A stretch of 64,000 nt of DNA from Zoroaster sp. YZ-2022 (GCA_029582265.1 CM055837.1:13534777-13598776); one strand, 5' to 3'; counted from the first letter of the stretch, positions 1-13,180 are shown. Made by a program: numbers and translations. The notes: a model not told the origin generated them from the sequence alone.

Positions 1-2430
1 TTTAGAGAAACAACGTACATATTTCAAAGCAATATTTAGTACTGTGGTCACGATTTATGTCCATAGAAAATACTCCACACTGTTGAAGGAGCACTGCCCT
101 CTCGTGGGCTGTTTGAGAAATTGAAAACACATTTTTTCCACTCTAAAAAGGAAAAAAAAACCTTTGTGCCAATTTTGGTGAAGCTTTCTCTTCATATATA
201 TATATACACACATATATCTTGTTTTTATACATATTATTTTTATCCTCATAAGATATGAATGCTTTTAAAGACATTCTATCCTGAGTGTTCTGAGAGTTAA
301 AATTAATGATTGGGTGAAATTAATGATTGGGGTCTAGAGGCACGTCTAATAAGGGCTGAGCCTAAAAGGGACATGTACAAATTGGATTGAAGATCGGCGC
401 ACACACACTCGTATTCATTAAATTATCGTGAAATTTTCGTACAGTTCGTCACAAACATTTTTATGAAATTCGTGTCCTAAAACGATAGCAACTCGTACAA
501 ACCATATTTCAAAGGATGTTTGATAATACAATCAACAACTTGACACCAAGTAACTAAGATGTCAAATTGTGAACATTTATGCTTTTAGAAATAACCTAAG
601 GTGTATGGATAACCGTTTTATTTGACATACACGTGCAAAAGTATCAAACGATTTCGACATTGTGTTTCTCATCAGTGGAATACGTACATTATACTCGATA
701 TGCTAATTAGCGATTTCACATGATTTGGGTAGCAATACTAGTAAAACCACAATTGACTGCATTATGTTTATAAGTGCAAGGATTCGTTCTGTATTTAAAA
801 CAAATGCTGTTATTTTTTTTTAATGATATTTAATTAGTTCTCTAGCCTGCTGATGCATTAAAGACTTTTGTCAATCACATTTAAATCTTGTGTCGTCCAA
901 TTTGTTCATTTTTCATGATAGAAAAACATCTATAAAAATGAAACTTTATATTTTTGCTTCCGTACAACGCTGTGCGTGTAAATTTTCCATACATGGCCAC
1001 CCTCGCAGTGATCCCCTTGTCGAGACCCTGGCTCCTCCCCCTGTATCAAATTATTTACAGATGCTTTTTTTGAGAACTTATATAACCGATATCTGCTCGC
1101 GTAATCGATCATTGGCCGGCGCGCCTAACTTGAACATCTGACTGCTAGATGATTTCTGATAACCGTAAGATGAACTTGCACTTAAAGGCTATAACTCCTC
1201 ATTCTCACACGTTTTTGTGATTGAAATTATTTTGCTTGAAATCCTGTTTAAAATTGTTGTTTTTTCCTAAATTTCGTGCTCATATATTGAGAAGTGCCAC
1301 AGCAACAGCACTGCCAAAAGGGCTTAAATTGATGGAGGCAACACAAGTTATCACTCACTGGCAAAATACATTTTTTGAGTTGCGGGACCCCTCTGCAGCG
1401 CAGCGGCGGCGATTTCTGGTGACAATAGGCGGGGGAGGGGATAATTATTATTGGGGGGGGGGGGCACATTGCCATAACCGCCCCTGTCACGTTGGGGGGA
1501 TGTACATGTACATGCATGAACCTCTCCCTGGACGGTCGCCCAAGCCTATTGTTGCTACGGCAGTCAGGTGGTTTAAAAAGATATTCTTTCTCGGAATAGA
1601 AGGCGGAAAGTAGCTTTAGTAATTGGACACCGTATTCTGGTACATTTTAATTGCATATTATTTTACAATGCAATAGCACATTTGGCAAAAATAATTATGC
1701 ACCAAACTTGGGGTACAAATATATAATGGGGGGGGGCATTGGCAATTAGCGTCCCACATCCACCATAAATATTCGGGTAACATATCCCCCTCCCCCCTCC
1801 CCCCCACAATCGCCGCTCATGCCCCTCTGGATCTGCTCCTGAAAGGATTTAAACTATAGGTTGCATCCCAAAATAAAACACGTAATGAAAAACGAATTAT
1901 TATTATTATTTTTTTTTTTTTTACGGGGATAGGCCGTTTTGTTCATGTCTCATTCCCTAAATAATTTATTAATATTAAAAAAAAAAAAAAATTGTCAAAA
2001 AGACAATTTTGAACCCGAACCCAGACCGCCGGAGTGACAGTTGTTGTCTCTCAAACGACTACATTTTTTCAGGTGTGTAAAGGAAATTTAAGGTAAATAT
2101 TATATCTCCGTTTTGAAGGAATTGCGGCTCCGGGCACATCGGACCATGGAGGAAGGAACACTCCATGATCGGACCATCCTCCTTCCTCCCTCCATGCTTC
2201 GAGATTCCAATTTCCTTCTATTAATACCAAATTAGTTATTCACGTGAATAAACCATCGAGCACGTGGTTAATTTTGTCACATGATGATTATTAAGTTTAA
2301 ATATTGTTTAACTGTTTTATGCACGCACAATATAATTTAGGTAACAGCCGTCTGAAATAGGATCAAAATAATTGTTTTTTATAGGTAGGTGATATGACCC
2401 TTGACCTCACCCGATGTGCCATTTAACAAC
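1..2430. other. Upstream non-coding region
   Basis: No convincing coding exon here. Visible are homopolymer runs (G-rich near 1432-1464 and 1728-1736, C-rich near 1787-1805, A/T runs near 1908-1921 and 1979-1991) and an imperfect hairpin near 2142-2196 in which ccatggaggaagga faces tccttcctccctccatg; a related hairpin is at about 12079-12107. The transcription start of IGF2R should lie here or in an upstream exon, but I see no TATA box or initiator I would defend. Confidence 0.5.
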
Positions 2431-2588
2431 ATGGCGAACTCTGCGAAGGGAAGGATTGTGAGATCGGACTTGATGACAAAATCAGCCATTTTATTGCTGT
2501 GCATTTTTGCTCTTTTCTGTGGAAGAACTGCAGCGATAGCTTGTCATGCCAATGATGGACAATTTGATTTGACTCCAATACAAAATTG
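2431..2588 (+). CDS. IGF2R: IGF2R exon 1: signal peptide and start of domain 1
   Basis: The ATG at 2431 has a strong context (A at -3, G at +4). Residues 1-17 are a basic leader and 19-31 a hydrophobic core rich in Leu, Ile, Phe and Cys, followed by small residues (TAA-IA, about 33-37): a cleavable ER signal peptide. A second in-frame Met at residue 15 would give a more typical short leader, so the start is not settled. The mature part opens domain 1 and ends in FDLTPIQNW. The donor reads TTG|GTAAGG, leaving two bases of the Trp codon. The following intron is 13.7 kb, by far the longest in the window. Confidence 0.9.
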
Positions 2589-4103
2589 GTAAGGATCATT
2601 CATTTAATATTTGTGTTTCGAAAATAATTTGGCGCAGTGTGAGTGATTTGCTCAGTCATTGAATAATATAATTACCTGTCACGCTACGAGTACGAGTCTT
2701 ACTAGTACTAGTACTAGTAGGCCCTACTACAACTGTACAAGATCCCCCCCCCCCCACACCACCACTCGGCACAAACTGCTTTTTGTGCATGCTGTATGAA
2801 ACAATATTAGTGGATATTACCAAATTAAAAAATAGACTAGGGCTCAAACCTCAAATTAATGCAAAATCTTCGGAAGTTAATAGCGAACTTCCTTTTTTCA
2901 GTCACTTTATTTCCTTGATCCTTCATTCATACTAGGCAGTTTCATGAAAATTTGAAGTTGCTTCAATGCTTTTAAATGTCATATCACTGGATAGAACAAA
3001 AAAATAGAAAGAAAATGAGGGGTCAATGGTCATGATAGGTTAACCCTATGCAAAGTTACGAATTTTTGTTGATTTAAATATTTGGTAATTTTTAAGATCC
3101 AGTTTCATTTGAAAAGTTGTGACCGAATTTGCCTGCAATGTATCCTTGTAGTACTAACAAAGTCTATTTTATAAGTTGCACTGTTTTTGTGCCAACGTTA
3201 CAGTTGGCATGGACTGATCAATTAAGATAACCACGATGTGTAGTATCCATTTATCGACACTAGAAGTGACTACATCCGTAGACTACCCTTTATATTAGAA
3301 TTTTACCATGAAAGTTCGGCGGGTCACAACTTCGACAGAAAAAAAGGATTTTTTCAACATGGACGGATGCAAAGAACAGCTAATTAATATGCAAAAATGC
3401 TATAACTGTAAAAATAAAGCTCACAGAGTCATGATTGTTTCACAGAGTATTTGTATTGGTATTTGTAATATCTCAACACAGTTTCAATACAATTATCAAT
3501 TGAATGATAAATATCCAAATTAGGCAGACAGACGGTCGCAAAGATTGCTATTGTAGATCCGTGGTATTGGAAGTGTGTGCCACTCGCATGATCTGCTGAA
3601 GCGCCACTCACCATGTTAACCGATTGTCACAGGTTGTCAATGTTTGAATAGCTCTCGTGATGTGATCCTTTACTCGCACCTAGTATAAGGTCCTGTGATG
3701 TTTTTTGAAGGAAATTTTCTCTTCTTTTCAAAAATATAAGGCCATTTCACGAAATCTGCCCCACATTCACAAATTTGGCGCGATTTGGGGTTCTCTCAAT
3801 TTTCCGGCCTGGGCCTGACTGATAGCTGGAATCGTCTGCTTTAAAATAAGGGGTCGATGTCGGCAATTGAATGACGTGATCACATCGCACCGATAAAAAG
3901 AAAAAAGATGGTACAATTTTTCAACCCAATTAAGCGCTGGGAGTGTACGGTCCACTGCATCTGCTCCACCGCGCTAAAGCAAAAATATGGCTGTATTTAA
4001 AAATTAATATTTCAATGACGGAATGGAATTATAAAAAGATAAAAACATCATATGAAAGAAGACAATGTACACAAGTTTTCATATTTTTTTCATTCTTTTT
4101 TTA
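2589..4103. other. Intron 1, proximal part, nothing coding
   Basis: AT-rich intron. Small tandem tract of tagtac units at about 2697-2720, a C run near 2744-2754. I see no gene or bounded mobile element. Confidence 0.6.
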
Positions 4104-4741
4104 TTAACCCTAACCTTCCCAAATCCTCCAAAATCCTTTCTACCAAAGGATTTTGAAGGATTGAGGTTACATGCTACATGCTCTTTGCTATTTAAGTGAA
4201 GGATTATGGAGGATTGAGGTTATTAGGCATACTAGCCTTTCCATGGTACATGTAATGTATCCATGTTTGTTGTAGTGATTGCAAGGTCAGTGCTTGGGTC
4301 AGTGGACACTGTTTATTGCTCCATGCAAGCAGGGAGGGTCCCCTGGCCATGTACATGTATCACAGATTACAAACACATGTGCGCATACATTGTACATGTC
4401 ATGTGCTTGCTTTACTACTGAAGGATTTTGGAGGATTCAGGTTATGTGTAAGCAAATGGGTCTAGGGAGTTAGGAAGGATTCAGGTTATGTGTAAGCAAA
4501 TGGGCCTAGGGAGTTAGGAAGGATTCAGGTTATGTGTAAGCAAATGGGCCTAGGGAGTTAGGAAGGATTCAGGTTATGTGTAAGCAAATGGGCCTAGGGA
4601 GTTAGGAAGGATTCAGGTTATGTGTAAGCAAATGGGCCTAGGGAGTTAGGAAGGATTCAGGTTATGTGTAAGCAAATGGGCCTAGGGAGTTAGGAAGGAT
4701 TCAGGTTATACAAGCAAATGGGCCGAGGGAGTTCGGGTTAA
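4104..4741 (+). mobile_element. TTAA-flanked element, type A (44-bp minisatellite core)
   Basis: Bounded by TTAA at 4104-4107 and 4738-4741; left end TTAACCCTAACC, right end GTTCGGGTTAA. Inner ends are inverted words: tcctccaaaatcctt on the left faces aaggattttggagga. The core carries about six copies of a 44-bp unit beginning aaggattcaggttatgtgta and ending gggagttagg. Same family at 18810, 38348 (reverse) and 60399. Inferred to be a non-autonomous piggyBac-like MITE from the TTAA target and CCC terminus. Confidence 0.75.
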
Positions 4742-5524
4742 TGTTAACACCTCAAACTCATAGCATGAAGTTAGCCTTCACTGGGCAATTTTCCCGTTCA
4801 GCATGAAATTGTTTGTGCATGAGTGACATCCCTATTTTTATGGCCAATACCGTATCTCACTGGATGTGCATACATTCATTGCTCAAAATCTATAAAAAAA
4901 ATATCGTTTCCAATCCTCACTTGACTACACTTCCCGTTCCATACTACATGTACATGTATGTACATGTATATCATCTTTTAAAGGAAAATCTGTGATATTT
5001 GTCATATTTGGATAGAAAAGTGGCAGTTGTATTCTACATTCTTTCCTTTTTTGTGTGATTAGGTACACGTACATGTAAGCTAAGGAGAGACTTTTGGCAT
5101 GGTGTTCACTATTGTGAGATTGGTAATTTTTGAGAAATTTTAATTTTTGTAAATTTGTGTTTATTTGTTTTTCAACCTGTGAAATCAATAAATGAAATTA
5201 AATGAAAATATTGAGAAAAACAGAACATAAAACTTACCTAATGTTTGGTTCAAAATCTTTACAAATCTTTCTGTCTGAAGTGTTATCATTTTTAAGAAAG
5301 CCAATATCATGTATAATGTACATTCAGGGTTTTTAAACACATGTAGGGTGTCCAAAAAAATTGGCTTTTTATCTATCCAGCAAGCATGTAACGTGAAGCT
5401 ATTGTGCAATTTTCGGTGTGGGTTCCGGGGCCCGCTTAAGGGCCTGGTTTGTACTGTAGTTTGGGGCTACAGTATGTAGATGTACTCTGTAGAGACAGGT
5501 CTGAATTTTCAAGCTATTTTCTCT
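4742..5524. other. Intron 1 spacer
   Basis: Non-coding AT-rich DNA with several acatgta tracts (about 4945-4970, 5065-5078). No gene or bounded element recognised. Confidence 0.5.
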
Positions 5525-6376
5525 TTAACCCTCCTCCACTAGCTGCACTTTAGTGGCAAGTAGCTACAGAGACCGTCAAAATAAGTCAACTGCCTGTTTT
5601 GGCTGTTGACCCAAATGTGCACACAGGGGCATTTTTGACTGGTTTTTACTGTCATTTTGACCACCCTCAACAATACCAGACAATGCTTTTACCAGTCAAA
5701 AATGGTTGACTCATTTTGACGTGTAAATGTACTACTACACGTAAGGTTTGACAGTATAAGTTTTGAGGCTTTGCATGGTGGAATATCGATATCGTTTCGG
5801 TTTGCGGTAACACCATGTGTTTATCTCAACTAACGTGAAGCTGAGGTACAGGTTCTGAAAAGAACCGTATCGTACAACTCGTATCTCAACCTTCGTTAAG
5901 TGAGAAAGGTTCAAGGGAGAACCAATTTCGGGCAACTCGTTTTTTTCTCTACTGTCGCTAAGTGAGAAATATGGTTCAGGGATAACCATGGGGACTTCAC
6001 GGGTTAATATGGTTCAGGGAGAACCAAGGGACTTCACGGGTTATTCTCAACGTTTCGATTAGCCTGCTCTAATCTTCTTCAGGAGAATGAAGAGGTTTGC
6101 CGATGCAACTCCTTAAGTAGTATTTGCTGGGATTATGTGTAGAATGGGAAGTGTTCCGATTGGTGCTACTGTTGTGTGATGTGTTGTGATTGGTTGCCAC
6201 CGTGGCATTGTTCTTGTTGTGTGTGTTTCCTGCTGTGTGTGAGTTGCCTGCTCGCTGAGGCGTATCAGTTGACAGTGGGGTAGTGTTTGACTTTTAAGTG
6301 CACTAGATACAGTATACCTTGGCAAGTATATCAACATTTTGACTGATTTTGACCCTTGTAGTAGTAGGAGGGTTAA
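5525..6376 (+). mobile_element. TTAA-flanked element, type B (gactgtt/aaccagtcaa core), interrupted
   Basis: TTAA at 5525-5528 and 6373-6376; ends TTAACCCTCCT and AGGAGGGTTAA. The core words (ctgcactttagtgg, gttgacccaaatgtgcac, gacaatgcttttaccagtca) recur at 6596, 54400 and 58388. Relative to those copies this one carries an insertion at about 5754-6280 (the repeat module described at 5743-6280). Confidence 0.75.
5743..6280 (-). repeat. Dispersed module with ggttctccctgaacc repeats and a hammerhead-like core (reverse copy)
   Basis: Near-identical reverse complement of 30840-31330. Contains repeated ggttctccctgaacca and ctcacttagcgacagt words. On the minus strand, 6053-6082 reads CTGAAGA, a perfect 6-bp stem GATTAG/CTAATC with loop AGCAGG, then GAAA. 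Sits inside the TTAA element at 5525-6376. Possibly the end of a Penelope-like retroelement; no reverse transcriptase is visible. Confidence 0.55.
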
Positions 6377-6595
6377 ATACATGTGCATATAATTAATTTA
6401 AATTTTGTATTTACCATGTTGAAGGGAATGTACACTTCGGTATTTCACTGATTACAAAATAACTGAATTTTAATGTAAAAACCAACTTCATGTGAAGCTG
6501 TACAGTGAAGGCACATGCTGCATGAGCACCTTTACCAGTCAGTTCTGTGGGTGCTACTTCTGAATTATCCATATACATGTACTTCAAGTGATTTA

Positions 6596-6929
6596 TTAAC
6601 CATCCTATACTATTGCTGCACTTTAGTGGGAAGTTGCTACTGAGGTCAAAACCAGTCAACTGCCTGTTTTGACTGTTGACCCAAATGTGCACACAGGGGC
6701 ATTTTTGACTGGATTTTACTGTCATTTTGACTACCCTGAACGATACCAGACAATGATTTTACCAGTCAAAAACTGTCGACTCATTTTGACCTGTAAATGT
6801 ACTTACATAAATATATACATACTACACGTAAGGTTGACAGTGTTTGACTTTTAAGTGCACTAGATACATGTACCTTTGCAAGTATTTTTACTGATTTTGA
6901 CCCTTGTGGTAGTACAGTAGGAGGGTTAA
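6596..6929 (+). mobile_element. TTAA-flanked element, type B
   Basis: TTAA at 6596-6599 and 6926-6929, ends TTAACCATCCTA and TAGGAGGGTTAA, 334 bp. Same core vocabulary as 5525, 54400 and 58388 and uninterrupted, so it is the better reference copy. A TACAGTA at 6913-6919 occupies the position where the 5525 copy has only TA. Confidence 0.75.
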
Positions 6930-7009
6930 ACATGAAATAATATCAGATTTTTTCAGAATAATTTCCGTAAAACGCAATTAAAAAGCATTTTTGTGAGGGT
7001 AATTTTGAA

Positions 7010-10000
7010 GTACAGTACCAGCCACAAGTAATTCCAAACACTCGCGGGTAACACGCGTGCGCCATCGAGTGCGTGGCGGGTAGCCACGCAAAAAACCCGT
7101 GGGGGGCACGGGGAGCCACGGAAAACTTGCGCGCCGTGTCGGGGGATCTGCGTGGCCACGAGAAACCAAGGCAGCTAAGCAACGTTAGTTTTCACAACCA
7201 TTGCCCAGCGGAGGATCACTGATTCGTAGAACGATTTGTTATTAACGGGGGGTATGACTACACTCTTTATTTGGGCGGACGACATCTGTTTACGTGTATG
7301 TATAAATTTCGACAGGAATGATGCGGTGTTATCTTTACAGGTTTTTGGTCTGCATTCAGGCCTTCATTAATTGACCAAATTCAAGTTTTCATTTTTTTAA
7401 TATAGTTTAAACACAATTTAAAACAACACAATTTGTAGACGTACGTCATTGTATACATACGTTTATTTTTTAGTTTCGTTTTAGTTTTACTGCCTCAGCC
7501 ACGTACCATTAAATATCCGTAGTAGTCTTTTGCGGTTTCAAAAAATCTGCAACAAACGTCTTTGCGCAAGACTAAAACCTGTATGTACTGAGTAACCTCG
7601 ATCTTGTTCCACTGAATATTATTATAGTGATCAGTGTGTTGCACACGATATTGCATGCATGGGGGGGGAACAACCTAACCTCGTCCCCAGGGATTTCGAT
7701 AGTTAAATACCGTTCGTAAGAAAAGCGTGTGCTGCATTCAGTAGGGAAGCCGGGAGTATAGGCCATCCGAATTTATTCATCGGTAAAATTACTACATGTA
7801 ACTCCATATCCATGATATAGGCATTATAGTATAGAGAGGTACTAAGTTTTCGTATCTGAAGTACAAAGTAACACATTATCTTTTTCCACGAGGGTCTAGG
7901 AGGAAGCACGAGGTAGACTGTGGGGACTCCAATTTCTGAACAAAAATGTGACTAGACTGATCCCCTCAGGCCTGGCCCTGTGGCCCATGCGTTAAATGGA
8001 TTTCAATTGATAAGTTATGATGCGGTATGATACAGACGGAACCAGTGTGGAGTAGCGCTGGCGTATCTACCAACTAACGTCACTCTTTATCACTTAAATA
8101 AGTTCTGATCTCCACTGTGCGTGCCAGTGCCCGAGTGATGGCGTCTTTTGCAAGCCTCGAAATGTACTGTGATCTTCCGACTATATAATCTCGTCCCCAC
8201 CCACGGCAAACGTGCAGTATCTGTATTCCTCAATCCCACAGCTTTCTCGCCAGAAACTAGAAGATTACATTATCCACAAATATAAATCTTGGCTCCGTAA
8301 ATGAAGTTTGCATTGCAGCACTACATGAACGTTTTTCGACTGATGGATCAACTATGATAATAACGTCATGCAAACATTCCCTAAAACGTTTAAAAACGTT
8401 AAATCGACGGTATTTATTAAGCAAAAAAGACCAACCATGCCATCAAACAAACATATCAATGTTATTTAATTTGACAAAAATAATAAACCGGTCTAACAGA
8501 AATGGAGGAACATGCTACAGGTACATGTAAACCTTCGTGGAATGTTATTGAACTCCCATAATGATACCGTGACAGACCCAACTGTAACGTTTTATTGCAC
8601 ATACATTTTACTTGTCATGTATCCTCAATTTACCCTAAATGACGCACCTAAGGTTATATAATCAACTGGACGGTAACTTACAAATTAAATTAGCAGTTTG
8701 CTGTTTCAGTTTGTTTCAGTGAAGGATTCTCTTGTAAAATGCTGAATTTCAATGCATGATCATACGCGTGGACGTCTTGAGCGCCGTTTTTTGAGATGCA
8801 CAGAATTGTGGTCATCAGAAAATTGATGTTGGTATAATGACTCACCCCAAACTGTTAAAGTTGATGGGGGCACAGAAAATGTACCCAAAAAGAAAAACAG
8901 TTGAAATCATGTTTCATCTTATTCCAAATGGTTGTAAAATTGTTTTTAAACATGAAAATAAAACTATTGTTTTCGATTTTTAAAATAAAATGGTATAATT
9001 TGGAGAAGCTCTCAAAACTTTTAATCAATATTCTTGAAAGACCAATAAAATGGAAGGTGGTTAAATTTCTTGCCCAAAGTACTTTAAAACTTTGAAATGT
9101 GTAAAATTGCTGTTAACATTTTGTCAAATAAAAGATTTCTTTTCATAACCATGATATTAATGTTTCATTTTCTCAATAATTTTCCACTACCATCGAAATA
9201 AACACCAACGAATTAAGTAGTCTTCGTTCGCTTCTTCTATAAGGAATGTGTCCAATTTGAGGATCAGTATTTCTTTAAAAAATCATTGCAAATGCAAAGC
9301 ATTCATATATTTTGGTTTCCACAGGCAACAGCTTGTTGACGGCATAGAACAATAAAATCACAGATGTTCGTGAAAAAAAATTGAGGTCATGTAAATCTCT
9401 TACTATTTGTATCTAGTAAAATCAGTGGTTAAACAACTTTTTCCACTTTCACAAGCACTAACTTTCCAGTAAATCATACAATTTCACTATAATTTTTATT
9501 TCTGTAACAAGCACGACTTAGATAAGTTTATGCAACCAGTAATACGCCATAGTTTTGTAAGTTTTCCGAGAAATGCTAAGCCAAAGGTAGGTGCGTCATT
9601 TCACGAGTGCGGCGAATTACGTACATGGACGATAGAGGTAATCAACGGTGGAACGGGACAAAACCACTACATTCCAACTGTGAAAACGGAGAAATTATCA
9701 GTAAATCAACCAGGCCTTAATTATTTAATAATACAAAGAAAATGTTTAAAATGCAATTTGTCATAGAACCCAACTTACAGTACCATGCGGCATCAGAAAA
9801 TTAACCGACAGTAGTTTTCTAATAAATACATGTATTGTTAAGCAGATCGTATCCTAAAACTCTAAGCCTGTGATTAATGAGGCATTAGCCGCAAAACGCC
9901 ATTTACTACAATTATTGACTCATGCTAATAAAACTCGCAGATAAGCAAGCATGTTTTAACAGGGATTTTAAATGAAACAAATCTTCCTTTGCATGTACCC

Positions 10001-10341
10001 CGCTATGAAGCTCAACGTTGCAACCATTTCATTCATTTAAAATTACCCATATTTAAATGGACGTTCGGCCCCCGATCTACATTATGCTCTTGAATGACGT
10101 TCAGTTCGTGTCGTGGGCTTCCGTGCGGTGTCGTGGGCTTCCGTGCGGTGCCGTGTACTATGCGCTGTGTATCGTTGCAGTTGCCCACGCAAAACTACCC
10201 GACACGCCACGAGCTTCGCTCGAAGGCCCACGGCAATTACCCGCGTGGCTGCGTGGCGCCCCGTACCCGGCACGCAATTTACCCGCCACGTCACGGATAC
10301 TCCACGGGGGTAAATGGAATTACTTGTGGCTGGTACTGTAC
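7010..10341. mobile_element. 3.3-kb inverted-repeat element, TA-flanked, GC-rich subterminal ends
   Basis: A perfect 27-bp inverted repeat, GTACAGTACCAGCCACAAGT and seven more bases at 7010-7036, faces 10315-10341. If TA is the target, the termini are CAGTACCAGCC, compatible with Tc1/mariner-like ends. Just inside both ends lie GC-rich stretches dense in ccacg/cgtgg words (7040-7170, 10105-10312), unlike the AT-rich interior. The interior has only short chance frames and no transposase that I recognise. It could instead be two separate MITEs in opposite orientation. Confidence 0.55.
9487..9650 (+). repeat. Dispersed module shared with the CACTA element (inverted copy at 43535-43690)
   Basis: About 150 bp that match 43535-43690 in reverse complement with few substitutions. 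Both can be read as MQPVIRHSFV followed by FPRNAKP, but the base differences I can align change amino acids and none is silent, so I do not call it coding. Confidence 0.6.
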
Positions 10342-10672
10342 GTGAATAACCAATGACCTAGGCTATGACTAATGCTTCAACTGTGGTTTATAACAGCTGA
10401 AGTACATGTACAATGTAAAAAAATGTGGTCAATTACTCGCAATTAGTTGAGTGATCGTGAGTAACTGCTGTGCGATTACTCGAGTAGTGAATTTAACTAA
10501 TCGCCCAGCACTAGTATGCAGCAGCAATGATCATTGCTGCTGCATGCTAGTGCTGGGCGATTAGTGAAATTCATATTATGACCTTATCATGGATATTATT
10601 TTCAGTCACTGAGACTAGCACTGTAATTCCATGCCCTGTTGATTGTGAAGATTGTCTCTATAAAGCATACTG
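10342..10672. other. Intron 1 spacer with an 86-bp palindrome and a MITE fragment
   Basis: Contains the palindrome at 10488-10573 and, at about 10575-10665, words of the agggacaatatc MITE (gaccttatcatgg, ttttcagtcactgag, ccatgccctgttg). Confidence 0.6.
10488..10573. repeat. 86-bp near-perfect palindrome without spacer
   Basis: Arms 10488-10530 and 10531-10573 are 43 bp each, with two mismatches and centre TGATCA. The arm reads tgaatttaactaatcgccca onwards to gcagcagcaatga. A cruciform or hairpin is possible; it may be a collapsed MITE. Confidence 0.9.
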
Positions 10673-13172
10673 TATATGTGACCCGCTCTACGAAAATGAG
10701 TCTGATGTCGCAGAATCTACTTTCACGTAAAGGGTCAATGAATGTTGGGAGGGTGATTTTTTTTTTCAATTTTTTTTTCCCAGTAAGATATTAATTTGCT
10801 TCTTTTGTTTATATATTTTCATATTTGATGAATAGAAATAATGAATTTGATTCATAAAGATGAATAAATCAAGGTTTTTGTGGACTCTTTCCTTTCAATT
10901 TGTCTTTCGTTTTCGTTTCAATGTGCTACAAATTCCTGATTTTGCGCGCCTTGTATTTGGCCTAAGATGCACTCCCCTACGTTCATATTGGTATCAGCTG
11001 AAAGCTTAGGCCTTCCTCTCTCCAAATATGGGCAAAACGTAGGTCAAAGGACATTTGCTAACTAGTTATTTTCGGAGATATCCATGTAAACAAACCCCGC
11101 TTGTTACTAAGCTAAGCCTCGGCTTGAATCACGTGTTTGAAGTATGTACACGTAATTGGACAATACGCTGCATACGTCATAACACGCATGCTTGCACAAG
11201 GCAGGTTGAATACTGCGTGTATAATAATACGTGTTTGTGTACGTCCATGCGGGAATTCGTTACCACTTTTTGTGGGTTTGACGAGACCAAATTATACTTG
11301 TATTAATATAGTGGTGGTTTTATGAAGTCCAATAAATAAGGGGATCAAGATAGACAATGTCATTATTGACCTGTGAAATGCCAATCTTCAGGGTCTAGAA
11401 AAGGCAGAATAGTTGAGCATTTCGTCCAAAAGTTAACGTTAACGTTAGTCCTTCGTCGCAATGGATGCCAGGATGGTTCATTTTACCGTGCTGATGGCGG
11501 GCGGTAAAGCTGATGTTTCCGACAGTCTTGTCTCTTGATCCCGCTTTGACTCAGGGGACCAGGTGAAAGACGTTTACAAGTGAGTTATAATCATAGGGTT
11601 ACATCAATTACGTTCAATCTTTATTTCACTTTATCACAAAATTAAGAAATAAATTTAACGAACTTCAGTGACCGTGAGGGGATGGTCAGTATTCTTATTG
11701 CAAATTTTACCTGATTAACGTTAACGTTAACTAAGTTGATCCAAATAATTATACTGTATTGTTTTTCCACCCCTTTGGCTTTAAGCCATTTAAACAAAAT
11801 ACATTTACATTATAAAGACTTCTGGATTGGTCAGTAAATGTCTTTTTAAATTAATTGAGATAGACAATTTGATGTTGTCATGTTTGTTTTTGAGTATTCA
11901 AAACCATCTGTTTCTGTTTTGTATTCCTTATTCTAGATTTTCATCAGATGAAGCGAGACATTGTGTATGCACGCAAGACTATGAATAACCATCGGTAGGC
12001 ACCCGCCACCAGCGGAATTACAAGAGGAACAGAATTTGAGTCAATTTATATGCAACCAACTTGTACTCTTGCTACTTGTTCCATGGAGGAAAAAAAAATT
12101 CCTCCATGCTTGTTCTTACGCCATTTCGGACCCTCTCCAACTCGGACTCTCCTCAAATCGGACTCTCTCCAACACGGATTCTCTCCAACTCGGACTCTCT
12201 CCAACTCGGACTCTCACGAACTCGGTCTTATGTCAATTGGTTCATTGATTGATCACAACAATTTTTACCATCAACTCTTTTCTCATAACAAATTATTTAC
12301 TGATATGTAATACTTGTGCTAAATGTCAATAACTAATTCATTTAAATTATCTTTATTTTTACGATTGCCATCACGACTGTACTTTGAGTACGAGTTGGCA
12401 TGCATACCAGTTGCCGTGGGTACGAGTTGTAGGCCCTACTGTACAATGTACGATTTCAAGCATGCATGATTTTGGCAAAGGTACTACGACAAGGTTTAAG
12501 GATCAATAAAATACCATAATTATCTTTCTTGTTTTTGGAAACAATTCGTTTTGAGTAAAACATGAGCTTAATGTTTTTTCCCAAAAATCACACTTTTCAC
12601 CCAAAATATTGGTTAAATTATAATTTTTGGCAAATAATACCACAGCAAGGATGAAGGATCAATAAAAATGTTATATGCATTTAAAATATTTATTTTAATT
12701 ATATCTATGTGTCTCATTGTGTTTAATTTATAATGTCGGATTTCAATTTAAAAAGGACATAATAATAATTATGTTCAATTATGCAAATGAGGTAAAATTA
12801 TTTAAATTAGGTTTAAAAATCTACTTTAATGCACTAAACATGATGGTAATATAATATTTAATGTTCTCCAAAAAAATCAAGGTGATAGCGTGCTGGGAAC
12901 ATAGTGGTAACGAGGGACTTTTAAAGAGTACCCTTCGTTGGTCACAAGTATTTGCAGTGCAGTTTTAAAAGCATAATTTCTCCTAAAGTGGTTTTCCCCA
13001 ATTTCGTCAAGTTATTTTTTTTCAAACTAAAATAACTTTTGAACCCAACATGCCAGAAGTGTCTAAGAGGTATCAAAATGAAGCTTGTTTTATGCTCTTT
13101 CCAGCCATATATAAAACTACAAAATAAATTTTTACCACATCAGACTCATTTTCGCAGAGCCGGTCACATATA
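10673..13172. mobile_element. 2.5-kb inverted-repeat element
   Basis: About 36-bp inverted ends with two mismatches: 10673-10708 (tatatgtgacccgctctacg, then aaaatgagtctgatgt) against 13137-13172. The interior shows no transposase. It includes a short tandem tract of tccaactcggactctc units near 12137-12232 and a hairpin at 12079-12107. Could be one non-autonomous element or two MITE ends. Confidence 0.5.
12130..12232 (+). repeat. Short minisatellite, about 17-18 bp unit
   Basis: Five to six imperfect copies of tccaactcggactctc in a row. The three overlapping short open frames here are by-products of the repeat. Confidence 0.8.
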
Positions 13173-13180
13173 TCCTTTCC

